From: Allobosea sp. CRIB-10 | GTDB lineage: Bacteria; Pseudomonadota; Alphaproteobacteria; Rhizobiales; Beijerinckiaceae | Length of the DNA: 64,000 nt | NCBI RefSeq assembly: GCF_900112185.1 | Contig: NZ_FOKP01000030.1 | Coordinates: 1-64,000 of the forward strand | Reading direction: 5' to 3' | Shown: positions 1 to 7,985 of the stretch, piece by piece | Layout of the letters: each line of letters opens with the position of its first letter | Position numbering within the stretch: the first letter of the stretch is position 1 | The notes under the pieces: model-generated | Databases searched by the model: none | What the model was told of the DNA's origin: nothing | What the model saw: the letters and a program-made list of their open reading frames with translations, nothing else | Program-made: the position numbers and the translations under genes

Positions 1-93
1 GGCCGACTGCGAGCCCTCCAAGCCAGCCGCTGAAGACCGCCCACCAAACCAGCACCCCAAACAATCGGCCTCAGCCGCGTTTCGCAGAGGAAT

Positions 94-205
94 CCCGAGG
101 GGAGAAGGTCCCGGCAGGGGGATGAGGGCGGCTCGACCGGGTGAGCCATCCTTCCCTCATCCGTCAGCGCTACGCGCTGCCACCTTCTCCCCCGAGGGGA
201 GAAGG
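94..205. repeat. palindromic intergenic repeat (GGGGAGAAGG type)
   Basis: The outer arms are a CCCGAGGGGAGAAGGT-like stretch at 94-109 and its near inverse at 182-199. Inside them GATGAGGG is mirrored by CCCTCATC. The arms can fold into a long hairpin. A related half-element lies at 17152-17210. Nothing else is recognisable in 1-213. Confidence 0.6.
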
Positions 206-213
206 AAGAGCCC

Positions 214-477
214 CTACTCCGCCGCCCTTGCCGCCGCCTGCTTCAGCCGCGCCAGCGCTTCCTCGGCGCCGGCCTTCACCGCCGGGTCCGTCACCTGCCC
301 CTCCTGCGCGACGCGCTCGGCCAGCGCCGCGACGCTGAGTTCGCCGCCGCTGGCGACGAGCTTCAGCACCGCGTTCGACAGCACGTTCGGCCAATAGGCC
401 GCGCCGCCCTTGGCCAGTCCCTTGGCCTTGCGGCCCTCGAATTCCTTGGTGAGCTGTTCGGGGGTCTTTTTGGCCAT
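214..477 (-). CDS. small conserved hypothetical protein
   Basis: An 87-residue soluble protein that I do not recognise as a named family. The N-terminus is lysine-rich (MAKKTPEQLTKEFEGRKAKG), and the C-terminal half is alanine/glutamate-rich and probably helical (AALAERVAQEG, EEALARLKQAAA). There is no signal peptide or membrane segment. No strong Shine-Dalgarno sequence precedes the ATG at 477. It is flanked on both sides by palindromic repeats, so it appears to be transcribed alone. It looks real because composition and start are protein-like while the opposite-strand frames are repetitive. Function unknown. Confidence 0.55.
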   Translation of the reverse strand: MAKKTPEQLTKEFEGRKAKGLAKGGAAYWPNVLSNAVLKLVASGGELSVAALAERVAQEGQVTDPAVKAGAEEALARLKQAAARAAE

Positions 478-540
478 GACGCGGGCTTTCGGTGAGTCGC
501 TGTTGGCGGGGAGTTTAGCGCAAGCCGCCCGGAAAAGGCG

Positions 541-690
541 CGGGGAACCCTCTCCTGGAAGGAGAGGGCAGGGTGAGGTGTGGGAGATCGGACCAGTTCC
601 GTGAGCGCTGACCGCGGCTACGTTGCAGCTAGCGATTCCACTCCGAACACCTCACCCCTGCCCCTCTCCTTCCAGGAGAGGGGTTCCCCG
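541..690. repeat. long palindromic repeat (CTCTCCTGGAAGGAGAGG type)
   Basis: The left arm at 541-580 reads CGGGGAACCCTCTCCTGGAA and continues through GGGCAGGGTGAGGTGT. It is mirrored at 647-690 by ACACCTCACCCCTGCCCCTC and onward to GGGGTTCCCCG. Each arm is itself a small hairpin. About 66 bases separate the arms. It fills the gap between two minus-strand genes. Confidence 0.8.
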
Positions 691-702
691 CGCTTCCCTC
701 GC

Positions 703-1047
703 CTACCTCCCGCCCCGCAGCGGAATCGCCTCGAGCTGCGTCTTGTGCCTGGCGATGCGCCGCTCGGCCTCGTACCAGGCCTCCCTGCCTTCGACGCCTT
801 CGAGGCGCAGGCGGATCGCCTCACGGAAGATCGCGCGCATCTCGTCGGAAAGGCCTTGCATGAACTTGCCCGAGCATTGCCCGCCATCCGGCCCGACACT
901 GGCCTTGGCCCGCCGGCAATCCTTGCGGCCGCAGAAGCGCCAGCACTGCATCAAGGTCGCAATCTTGCGCAGCATGATCGGCCGCTCGCGCTGGAAGCGC
1001 TCGAACTCTTCCTTCGTCGCGCCGCGATGGTCGGGATTGCGGGGCAT
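703..1047 (-). CDS. conserved hypothetical protein with Cys pair
   Basis: A 114-residue protein starting at the ATG at 1047, which has a strong Shine-Dalgarno (GGAGGA) just upstream. The open frame extends to 1248, but that part is translated palindromic repeat. The sequence starts MPRNPDHRGATKEEFERFQR and has CWRFCGRKDCRRAK around residues 34-47, a cluster of three cysteines that could bind metal or sit near DNA or RNA. The C-terminal half is a charged helix (EAWYEAERRIARHK). No transmembrane segment or signal peptide is visible. I recognise it only as a conserved alphaproteobacterial hypothetical. It is isolated between repeats. Confidence 0.65.
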   Translation of the reverse strand: MPRNPDHRGATKEEFERFQRERPIMLRKIATLMQCWRFCGRKDCRRAKASVGPDGGQCSGKFMQGLSDEMRAIFREAIRLRLEGVEGREAWYEAERRIARHKTQLEAIPLRGGR

Positions 1048-1102
1048 GGGGTGTCCTCCTTTCCAGTGGGCTCGGGTGAGGGTGAAAGACGCGACGCGAA
1101 CT

Positions 1103-1262
1103 CCCTTCCCCCTTGTGGGGAAGGGTTGGGGATGGGGGTGGTGCCGCCTGGTGATCGCCAGCAGAAAATGGGGTTTGGCAGCAGCGACGGCGCTGTCTGG
1201 TCCTGCCAATCGCTCCGGCTTTGCGACCCCACCCCTGCCCCTCCCCACAAGGGGGAGGGGTT
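1103..1262. repeat. paired palindromic repeats (CCTTGTGGGGAAGG type)
   Basis: CCCTTCCCCCTTGTGGGGAA at 1103-1122 is mirrored by CCCCTCCCCACAAGGGGGAG near 1239-1258. The flanking GGGGATGGGGGTGG is mirrored by CCCCACCCCTG. Together the arms form another long intergenic hairpin, related to but distinct from the one at 541-690. Confidence 0.75.
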
Positions 1263-1264
1263 TT

Positions 1265-1918
1265 CCGCCGCGCTTCCCGCGCCCAAGCTTTTCCCCGCCC
1301 GCAGGCTCATCCTGCGGGCGTTCTCACAATCGAGGGGCAGCGGAGCGCCGCGAGGCGCGTTTGGTGATCCGCTTCCATTGAGCCAGGAAGCGGCGCGGAT
1401 GGATTACATCCGCACGCCCCGTGGCGCTCCGCCAGCGGCGATTTGAAAGCTCCGGGCCGCGCTTCTGTCACGCCGGCTTGTGCAGCCGGCACGGTCTAGC
1501 GAGCTCCTCGCGCAGGGATCGTAGTGTCCCCAGGTCGGTTCCCGAAGCCTCCCGGGAGCGAGGCGCAACCCTCGCCCGCAGGCGCCGCACCCACCCCGCC
1601 AAACGACATGCCTCCGGTTGGCCGCCCCTCGGGGATGGGATGCGGGCGATTATACGGGAGGTTCGGAGGCCGGGGATAAGTTTGCGGTCAATGCCCGTTA
1701 GGCGCGGCGACCGCGAGAAAAGGCGAGGGGAACGGTCAACGCATACCCAATTGCTAGTGAATATCGGGCTTACACCACCTACAACCAATCGCCTTACCTA
1801 AGGACCTCAAACTCCTGTGAATAAGAAACCCAGCACCCTGCAATCAGAGATTGCGGAAAGTGCCCCTTTGTGACCGACTTAAATGCCTTGTCCGATTCGA
1901 TTCACGCGATGGTCCGAA
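1265..1918. other. gene-less structured intergenic region with a multi-hairpin repeat
   Basis: I find no convincing gene here. GCCCGCAGG/CCTGCGGGC (1297-1305 and 1311-1319) is a 9-bp hairpin. GCGGAGCGCC at 1340-1349 is mirrored by GGCGCTCCGC at 1423-1432 and encloses two more hairpins, CCGCTTCC/GGAAGCGG and GCGGATG/CATCCGC, so 1340-1432 is a compound palindromic repeat. A TATAAT hexamer lies on the minus strand at 1649-1654 without a good -35. G+C falls from about 1740 onward into the AT-rich gene that follows. Confidence 0.45.
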
Positions 1919-4348
1919 ATGCCAATCTCCTTGCAGAATTTGGTCGACACTCTGGACCCCGAGCGCACCGTTCTCTTCTTCGGAGCAGGGTCTTCAATAC
2001 CCTCAGGAGCTCCAAGCGCTGGCCAATTAGTTGCCGACATATCTAACACCTTTAAAATTACCCAGAACGGCTATCAGCTCAGTGAAATCGCCAGCCTCGC
2101 AGAGATGAAGAATTCTCGCCATGAATTAATAAAATTACTCAGAGATCTTTTCACTAGAATCAAGCCGACTGGTGGATTATTGAATATTCCATTGTATAAT
2201 TGGAAAGCGATATATACGACAAATTACGATAACATAATTGAACAAAGCTACAGACGCAAAGGGAAGGAGATTTCGGTTTGCGCATCGGATTACGATTTTA
2301 GCAATCCCGCGCCGCCGCACATCACACGACTTTTCAAGATACACGGAACCATTGAGAAAGACATCGTTGATGGACACAATGCAAGGATAGTCATCACAGA
2401 TAATGACTATGATCACCTTGCTGACTATCGAAAGATGATGTACGCGCGCCTGCGCGGAGACCTCATGGACGCGAAATTGATTATAATAGGCCATTCCTTA
2501 GGAGACAGGCATATCAAAGACTTAATAGAAAAAGTTATCGAAATAAAATCACAATCCGAGATAAATGGCGATGTTATTTTATTTCTTTTCCAGCAAGACA
2601 ATGATCGAGCAGCCCTAATTGAACGGAGAGGTATAAAGATTTGCTTCGGTGGAATTGATGAATTCTTCGCAGGTCTCGCTCAAAAAGCAGCGGGCAATGC
2701 ACCAAGCAAATTGCCCGGCGACACGCCAATCGATCGATACCCGCGCCTGAGCGCTGTTACCACTGACGTAGCCCACTCTTCGGAAAGCCGCCAATCCGAT
2801 GTAAAGGCGATGTTCGCGGGCTGGCCGGCTTCGCACGCCGACATCCTTGCGGGGCACACATTTGCGCGGACATCAGCCGACGAAATTGTCACCTTCCTCA
2901 AGAGAGAAGATTCGTTGGCAGCAATAGTGCTGGGCGCTAGCGGAGTTGGAAAATCAACCGCTTGTAGGCAAGCCCTACAACAAATCCGCAGCGAGGGCGT
3001 ATACTGCTGGGAACACAAATCAGACTTCACCCTACCTAGCCAAGATTGGTTTTCCGCAGCAAAAAACTTAAAAGACAAATCGCAATTTGGCATTCTCATG
3101 ATTGATGATGCGCATGCGCATTTGTTCGAGCTAAACTCACTAGCCGACCAGCTTAATTCGTCCGGAATATTCAACCTAAAGCTAATTGTTGTATCAACGA
3201 GACATCAGTGGAACCCGCGAATGAAATCTCCTGCTTTATATAAAGCGGGGCAGGAATTTTTGATTGCTCGCTTAAATCAAACTGAAATTGAAGCCTTACT
3301 TAACCTTATTGACGCAAATCGATCTGTCCGAGACCTAATTGAGCAAAATTTTAGCGGGTTCTCACGGCAGCAACGCCGCCGCCGTCTAATAGACCGATGC
3401 GAATCAGACATGTTTGTCTGCCTGAAAAATATATTTGCAAGCGAAAGCTTCGATGACATTATTCTACGAGAGTACGCGGATCTCGATCAAAATCTTCGCG
3501 ATGTGTATAGATATGTTGCCGCAATGGAAAATGCTGGCATTAGAGTTCATAGGCAGCTCTTGGTAAGAATTCTTGGAATTCCACTTAGAACAATTTCAGC
3601 TCTACTTGACAACTTGACAGATATTATTCATGAAACTGAGTTAAATCGTAAAGAAGGCATATACGCGTGGGATACGCGCCATGCAGCGATAGCGGCTATT
3701 GTGACAAAGTACAAATTCTCTGACGAAGACCAGATGATAAATCTTTTCGAGAATGTTATTGAAAATATTAATCCAACTTACGAAATCGAAATTCGAACCA
3801 TTCGTGAATTGTGCAATGCAACTTCTGGGATACCTCGAATCTCTGATAAGAATACCCAGAATAAACTACTCCGCCAACTTATGTCGTCAGCCCCAGCCGA
3901 ACGAGTGCCGAGGCATAGATTGGTAAGAAATCTTATTGAGCAGGGATCGTATGAGAAAGCAGAGATTGAGATCAGAATATTTGAGAAAGATTTCGGCATA
4001 GACGGACCAACATTTAGGTACAAAGTAGCCCTTCTAAATTCAAGAGCTTCTGAATCTCCTGGAATAATGACAGAAGATCGTATAAAAATACTGGAATCAG
4101 CTCGATCATTAGCTGTATCTGGATTGTCCAAATTCAGAAATAATAAAGGTATTTTACATGAATACGCAGAGTGCGGAATACTTTATTACAAGTTTACGAA
4201 AGACCCTAGTTTCTTCGATGACGCATTGAAGGCACTGAAGCGCGCAGAGGTCGAGTTAGGAGAGCCCGATATCAGCAGACTAATCGCTCGACTTGAGAAG
4301 AGGATGCAGGGCGCTCCTGTGGAAGGTCCTGATTTCGAGGTGGTCTGA
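1919..4348 (+). CDS. SIR2-STAND NTPase, putative Avs5-like anti-phage protein
   Basis: An 809-residue protein from the ATG at 1919. An upstream in-frame ATG at 1883 adds only 12 residues before the conserved part, and neither start has a strong ribosome site. Residues about 10-260 form a SIR2 fold: VLFFGAGSSIPSGAP (NAD loop), YTTNYDNIIE (the TQNID equivalent), LFKIHGTIE (catalytic His) and IIGHSLGDRHI. Residues about 330-480 hold a STAND/AAA-type NTPase with Walker A GASGVGKST and Walker B FGILMIDDAHAH. The rest is helical and may sense the trigger. Known SIR2-STAND proteins deplete NAD on phage recognition; assigning that role here is inference. It is markedly AT-rich against neighbours, has no partner gene, and ends just before the serC leader, which suggests horizontal acquisition. 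Confidence 0.85.
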   Translation: MPISLQNLVDTLDPERTVLFFGAGSSIPSGAPSAGQLVADISNTFKITQNGYQLSEIASLAEMKNSRHELIKLLRDLFTRIKPTGGLLNIPLYNWKAIYTTNYDNIIEQSYRRKGKEISVCASDYDFSNPAPPHITRLFKIHGTIEKDIVDGHNARIVITDNDYDHLADYRKMMYARLRGDLMDAKLIIIGHSLGDRHIKDLIEKVIEIKSQSEINGDVILFLFQQDNDRAALIERRGIKICFGGIDEFFAGLAQKAAGNAPSKLPGDTPIDRYPRLSAVTTDVAHSSESRQSDVKAMFAGWPASHADILAGHTFARTSADEIVTFLKREDSLAAIVLGASGVGKSTACRQALQQIRSEGVYCWEHKSDFTLPSQDWFSAAKNLKDKSQFGILMIDDAHAHLFELNSLADQLNSSGIFNLKLIVVSTRHQWNPRMKSPALYKAGQEFLIARLNQTEIEALLNLIDANRSVRDLIEQNFSGFSRQQRRRRLIDRCESDMFVCLKNIFASESFDDIILREYADLDQNLRDVYRYVAAMENAGIRVHRQLLVRILGIPLRTISALLDNLTDIIHETELNRKEGIYAWDTRHAAIAAIVTKYKFSDEDQMINLFENVIENINPTYEIEIRTIRELCNATSGIPRISDKNTQNKLLRQLMSSAPAERVPRHRLVRNLIEQGSYEKAEIEIRIFEKDFGIDGPTFRYKVALLNSRASESPGIMTEDRIKILESARSLAVSGLSKFRNNKGILHEYAECGILYYKFTKDPSFFDDALKALKRAEVELGEPDISRLIARLEKRMQGAPVEGPDFEVV

Positions 4349-4390
4349 AGTCAATCAGCCGTTTCGTGCAGTTTATCTTTCTGATTGACT
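4349..4390 (+). terminator. inverted repeat after the SIR2-STAND gene
   Basis: AGTCAATCAG (4349-4358) and CTGATTGACT (4381-4390) are a perfect 10-bp inverted repeat with a 22-base loop, starting directly after the stop codon. There is no U-tract, so it is at best an imperfect terminator. The right arm also contains TTGACT (4385-4390), a possible -35 for serC with TACGCC 18 bases downstream. Confidence 0.4.
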
Positions 4391-4427
4391 CCCCTCCCCC
4401 TCCCATCCTACGCCCATCGACGGGACA

Positions 4428-4472
4428 CGCCGCCCCAACGCGGCGCGCCCATCTGCAAGGATGGAGACATCG
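4428..4472 (+). ncRNA. serC leader RNA motif
   Basis: Two adjacent hairpins sit directly before serC. CGCCGC/GCGGCG spans 4428-4433 and 4440-4445 with loop CCCAAC. CCATC/GATGG spans 4449-4453 and 4460-4464 with loop TGCAAG. The second stem runs into the Shine-Dalgarno GGAG (4463-4466). This matches my recollection of the alphaproteobacterial serC element (Rfam RF00517): two short hairpins between promoter and serC start. The ligand, if any, is unknown; pairing near the ribosome site suggests translational control. Confidence 0.65.
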
Positions 4473-5651
4473 ATGGCGAATACGATTCCGGCAGCGCGCC
4501 CGCGCGTGCCGCATTTCTCGTCCGGCCCCTGCGCCAAGCGCCCCGGCTGGAGCCTCAAAGCCCTCAGTGACGCGGCGCTCGGCCGCTCGCACCGCGCCAA
4601 GATCGGCAAGGACAAGCTGAAACTCGCGATCGACCTGACCCGCGAGGTGCTGCAGGTTCCGGCCGATTATCGCATCGGCATCGTGCCGGCCTCCGACACC
4701 GGCGCCGTCGAGATGGCGATGTGGTCGCTCTTAGGCGCCCGCGGCGTCGACATGGTCGCCTGGGAGAGTTTTGGCGAGGGCTGGGTCACCGACGTCGCCA
4801 AGCAGCTCAAGCTGGCGGATGTGCGCACCTTCACCGCCCCCTATGGCGAACTGCCGAACCTGAAGAAGGTCGACACGAAGAACCGCGACGTCGTCTTCAC
4901 CTGGAACGGCACCACCTCGGGCGTGCGCGTCGCCGATGCCAGCTGGATCGCCGATGACCGCGAGGGGCTGACGATCTGCGACGCCACCTCGGCCGCCTTC
5001 GCCCAGCGTCTCGACTGGCCCAAGCTCGATGTCGTCACCTTCTCCTGGCAGAAGGTGCTCGGCGGCGAGGCTGCGCATGGCATGATCGTGCTCTCGCCCC
5101 GCGCGGTCGAGCGGCTCCTGACCTACAAGCCGGCCTGGCCGCTGCCGAAGATCTTCCGCATGACCTCGGGCGGCAAGCTCTCCGAGGGCATCTTCGCCGG
5201 CGAGACGATCAACACGCCGTCCATGCTCGCGGTCGAGGATTATCTCGATGCGCTGGCCTGGGCGAAGAAAGTCGGCGGGCTCGACGGGCTGGTGAAGCGC
5301 GCCGACGGCAATGCCCGCGTCATCGCCAAGTTCGTGCGCGAGAACGACTGGATCGACTTCCTCGCGGTCAAGCCGAAGACGCGCTCGAACACCTCGGTCT
5401 GCCTCAAGTTCACCGACCCCGCGGTGACGGCGCTGCCGGCCGATGCGCAGGCGGCGTTTGCCAAGCAGGTCGTCTCGATCATCGAGAAGGCCGGCGCCGG
5501 CTACGATCTCGGCCATTACCGCGACGCCCCTCCCGGCCTGCGCATCTGGTGCGGCGCGACCGTGCAGAGCCGCGATCTCAAGGCGCTGATGCCGTGGATC
5601 GCGTACGCCTTCAACGAGGCGAAGGCGGGCCTGGGCAAGAAGGCGGCCTGA
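4473..5651 (+). CDS. serC: phosphoserine aminotransferase
   Basis: Converts 3-phosphohydroxypyruvate and glutamate to phosphoserine and 2-oxoglutarate, the second step of serine synthesis, and may also act in pyridoxine synthesis. It is a 392-residue PLP enzyme of the alphaproteobacterial SerC type, starting [20 protein letters not shown]. The likely Schiff-base lysine is in [14 protein letters not shown] (about residue 195), preceded by [10 protein letters not shown]. The ATG at 4473 is preferred over 4461 because GGAG lies six bases upstream, whereas 4461 falls inside a leader hairpin. It is followed by serA after a 221-base gap holding a palindromic repeat, probably in one operon. Confidence 0.93.
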   Translation: MANTIPAARPRVPHFSSGPCAKRPGWSLKALSDAALGRSHRAKIGKDKLKLAIDLTREVLQVPADYRIGIVPASDTGAVEMAMWSLLGARGVDMVAWESFGEGWVTDVAKQLKLADVRTFTAPYGELPNLKKVDTKNRDVVFTWNGTTSGVRVADASWIADDREGLTICDATSAAFAQRLDWPKLDVVTFSWQKVLGGEAAHGMIVLSPRAVERLLTYKPAWPLPKIFRMTSGGKLSEGIFAGETINTPSMLAVEDYLDALAWAKKVGGLDGLVKRADGNARVIAKFVRENDWIDFLAVKPKTRSNTSVCLKFTDPAVTALPADAQAAFAKQVVSIIEKAGAGYDLGHYRDAPPGLRIWCGATVQSRDLKALMPWIAYAFNEAKAGLGKKAA

Positions 5652-5662
5652 GGCGCTTTGCC

Positions 5663-5802
5663 CTGTCATTCCGGGGCGCGGGCTTTCGCCCGCGAACCCG
5701 GAACCCACGACCGGGCGAGCCCTCTCCACCGCTTGATCCAGAACCGCAGCATCGTACCCCGTCATGGGTTCCGGGCTCGGCTTCGCCGCCCCGGAATGAC
5801 AG
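5663..5802. repeat. palindromic repeat between serC and serA
   Basis: CTGTCATTCCGGGG (5663-5676) is mirrored by CCCCGGAATGACAG (5789-5802), and inside it GGAACCCA is mirrored by TGGGTTCC. A long imperfect hairpin fits the gap between the two serine genes and could affect transcript processing. Confidence 0.8.
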
Positions 5803-5872
5803 GCGGGGGCGCCCTCCCCCTTCTCAGCGCCGAACGCTCCTCGTGCAGCGCGGCGCAGCCGGAGCCATCCTC

Positions 5873-7462
5873 ATGACAAAACCTCGCGTCCTGATCTCCG
5901 ACGCCCTTTCCCCCGCCGCAGTCCAGATCTTCAAGGATCGCGGCATCGACGTGACCTTCGATCCCAATCTCGGCAAGGACAAGGACAAGCTCGCCGCGAT
6001 CATCGGCGATTATGACGGCCTCGCCATCCGCTCGGCGACCAAGGCCACCGCCAAGCTGCTCGAAGCCGCGACGAACCTCAAGGTGATCGGCCGCGCCGGC
6101 ATCGGCGTCGACAATGTCGAGATCCCGGCCGCGACCGCCCGCGGCGTGATCGTGATGAACACGCCCTTCGGCAATTCGATCACCACCGCCGAGCACGCCA
6201 TCGCGATGATGTTCGCGCTCGCCCGCCAGATCCCCTCGGCCGATGCCTCGACCCAGGCCGGGAAGTGGGAGAAGAACCGCTTCATGGGCGTCGAGATCAC
6301 GGCCAAGACGCTCGGCCTGATCGGCTGCGGCAATATCGGCTCGATCGTCGCCGAGCGCGCCATCGGCCTGCGCATGCGCGTCATCGCCTTCGACCCCTAT
6401 CTCTCGCCTGAGCGGGCGCTGCAGCTGGGCGTCGAGAAGGTCGAACTCGACGATCTCCTGAAGCGCGCCGACTTCATCACCCTGCACGTGCCGATGACCG
6501 AAAAGACCAGGAACATCCTCTCGGCCGAGAACCTCGCCAAGACCAAGAAGGGCGTGCGCATCGTCAACTGCGCCCGCGGCGGGCTGGTCGACGAGGCCGC
6601 CCTGGCGGAGCTGATCAAGTCCGGCCATGTCGCCGGCGCGGCCTTCGACGTGTTCTCGCAGGAGCCGGCCGAGCAGAACCCGCTGTTCGGTTTGGACAAT
6701 GTCGTCTGCACCCCGCATCTCGGCGCCTCGACCAATGAGGCGCAGGAGAATGTCGCCCTGCAGGTCGCCGAGCAGATGAGCGACTATTTGCTCAAGGGCG
6801 CGATCACCAATGCGGTGAACTTCCCGTCGATCTCGGCGGAAGAGGCCCCCCGGATCAAGCCCTTCGTCGATCTCGCCGAGAAGCTCGGCTCCTTCCTCGG
6901 CCAGCTCACGGAAGCACCGGTCAAGGGCATCCGCATTGAATACGAGGGCGCGGTCGCGAGCCTGAACCTGAAGGCGATCTCGGCCGCGGCGATCACCGGC
7001 GTGCTGCGCCCGTTCCTGCCCGAGATCAACATGGTCAACTCGGCTTTTGTGGCGAAGGAGAAGGGCATCGTTGTCGAGGAACTGACCCGCGAGGTCGCCG
7101 GCAATCTCGAAAGCGTCATCCGCATCGTCGTCGAGGCCGAGGACATGCCGCGCCATGCCTCGGGCACGGTCTTCCATGACGGCAAGCCGCGCATCATCGA
7201 GATCCGCGACATCCAGGTCGACGCCGAGTTCGCGCCGCACATGCTCTATGTCCGCAACGCCGACAAGCCGGGCTTCATCGGCCAGTTCGGTTCCTTGCTC
7301 GGAGCGGCCGGCGTCAATGTCGCGACCTTCAATCTCGGCCGCGACAAGCCGGGCGGCGACGCGATCTGCTATGTCGCCGTCGACGAGCCGGTCTCGGACG
7401 AGCTGCTCGCCAAGATCCACGAGATCCCGATGGTCAAGCGGGCGCGCCGGCTGAAGTTCTGA
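5873..7462 (+). CDS. serA: D-3-phosphoglycerate dehydrogenase
   Basis: Oxidises 3-phosphoglycerate to 3-phosphohydroxypyruvate with NAD, the first step of serine synthesis. At 529 residues it is the long SerA form. In order: substrate-binding domain with GRAGIGVDNVE; NAD fold with LGLIGCGNIGS; catalytic region HVPMTEKTRN, NCARGGLVDE and CTPHLGASTNEAQ (active-site His); an intervening ASB domain; and a C-terminal ACT domain (LYVRNADKPGFIGQFG) that in relatives binds serine for feedback control. The ATG at 5873 follows GGAG by eight bases. The open frame extends upstream only through the palindromic repeat. It belongs with serC. Confidence 0.95.
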   Translation: MTKPRVLISDALSPAAVQIFKDRGIDVTFDPNLGKDKDKLAAIIGDYDGLAIRSATKATAKLLEAATNLKVIGRAGIGVDNVEIPAATARGVIVMNTPFGNSITTAEHAIAMMFALARQIPSADASTQAGKWEKNRFMGVEITAKTLGLIGCGNIGSIVAERAIGLRMRVIAFDPYLSPERALQLGVEKVELDDLLKRADFITLHVPMTEKTRNILSAENLAKTKKGVRIVNCARGGLVDEAALAELIKSGHVAGAAFDVFSQEPAEQNPLFGLDNVVCTPHLGASTNEAQENVALQVAEQMSDYLLKGAITNAVNFPSISAEEAPRIKPFVDLAEKLGSFLGQLTEAPVKGIRIEYEGAVASLNLKAISAAAITGVLRPFLPEINMVNSAFVAKEKGIVVEELTREVAGNLESVIRIVVEAEDMPRHASGTVFHDGKPRIIEIRDIQVDAEFAPHMLYVRNADKPGFIGQFGSLLGAAGVNVATFNLGRDKPGGDAICYVAVDEPVSDELLAKIHEIPMVKRARRLKF

Positions 7463-7519
7463 CGGGCGCTGCGAAACGATGGTGCGCATGCTATATCTCT
7501 CCGGAACGGAGACTTTTGC

Positions 7520-7732
7520 ATGCGCATCGTCACCTTCGACGTCCGCCGCGATGACGATGCCGGCGTCTGGTACGCCAGCTCGACCAGCGACGCCGGCATC
7601 GTCACCGAGGCGGAGACGATCGAAGCCCTGCGCGAGCGGCTGAAGCTGCTCGTGCCGGATTTCCTGGAAACCGAGGAAGAGCTCCGGCTCGACCTCGACA
7701 TCAAGGTCTCGGACGTCGTCCAGGCAGCCTGA
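7520..7732 (+). CDS. DUF1902/HicB-like antitoxin
   Basis: A 70-residue small acidic protein (MRIVTFDVRRDDDAGVWYAS) of the DUF1902 type, related to the HicB partial RNase H-like fold. The V-W-Y-A-S-(T)-S-D pattern is the usual strand pair, and TIEALRERLKLLVPD is the following helix. Its stop overlaps the start of the HicA-like toxin (TGATG at 7730-7734), so the pair is translationally coupled with the antitoxin first. It has no C-terminal DNA-binding extension of the kind longer HicB proteins carry, so autoregulation would need another route. Confidence 0.8.
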   Translation: MRIVTFDVRRDDDAGVWYASSTSDAGIVTEAETIEALRERLKLLVPDFLETEEELRLDLDIKVSDVVQAA

Positions 7733-7926
7733 TGGTCGAGATCGGCCCACGGCTGAAGCGCATCCTGCGGAAGGCGGGCTACGAATACTATCGCCAAGCC
7801 AAGGGCGATCACGAGATCTGGCGCCATCCTGAGACCAAGAAGCAGGTCTCGCTCGATGCCGGCACGAAGTCGCGCCACACAGCCAATGAGATCCTGAAAC
7901 AGGCGGGTCTGCCGAAAGCCTTCTGA
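7732..7926 (+). CDS. hicA: HicA-like mRNA interferase toxin
   Basis: A 64-residue double-stranded-RNA-binding-like toxin. KRILRKAGYEYYRQAKGDHEIW contains the family pattern of a G-x-x-x-x-R-x-x-G-S/D-H core with the presumed catalytic histidine in GDHEIW (about residue 27). The tail TANEILKQAGL is the family's conserved end. HicA proteins cleave mRNA and are held by the upstream HicB-type partner. Start and stop coupling with the preceding gene supports a toxin-antitoxin pair. Activity here is inferred from family membership. Confidence 0.85.
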   Translation: MVEIGPRLKRILRKAGYEYYRQAKGDHEIWRHPETKKQVSLDAGTKSRHTANEILKQAGLPKAF

Positions 7927-7953
7927 ACGCCCAAACGGCGCCGCAATCTTTCT

Positions 7954-7978
7954 CCCCTGTGGCGGCCCGCCACAGGGG
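7954..7978 (+). promoter_or_regulatory. hairpin covering the beta-lactamase ribosome site
   Basis: CCCCTGTGGCG (7954-7964) pairs perfectly with CGCCACAGGGG (7968-7978) across a three-base loop. The 3' arm ends in AGGGG, the only plausible Shine-Dalgarno for the ATG at 7986. It may occlude translation in read-through transcripts, or mark the end of the hicBA transcript. It has no U-tract. Confidence 0.55.
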
Positions 7979-7985
7979 ATTGTCC

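Noticed and set aside
1300-1700. tmRNA, RNase P or 6S RNA in the structured gap
   Set aside because: I looked on both strands for the conserved tmRNA, rnpB and 6S core sequences and found none. The pairing is better explained by palindromic repeats.
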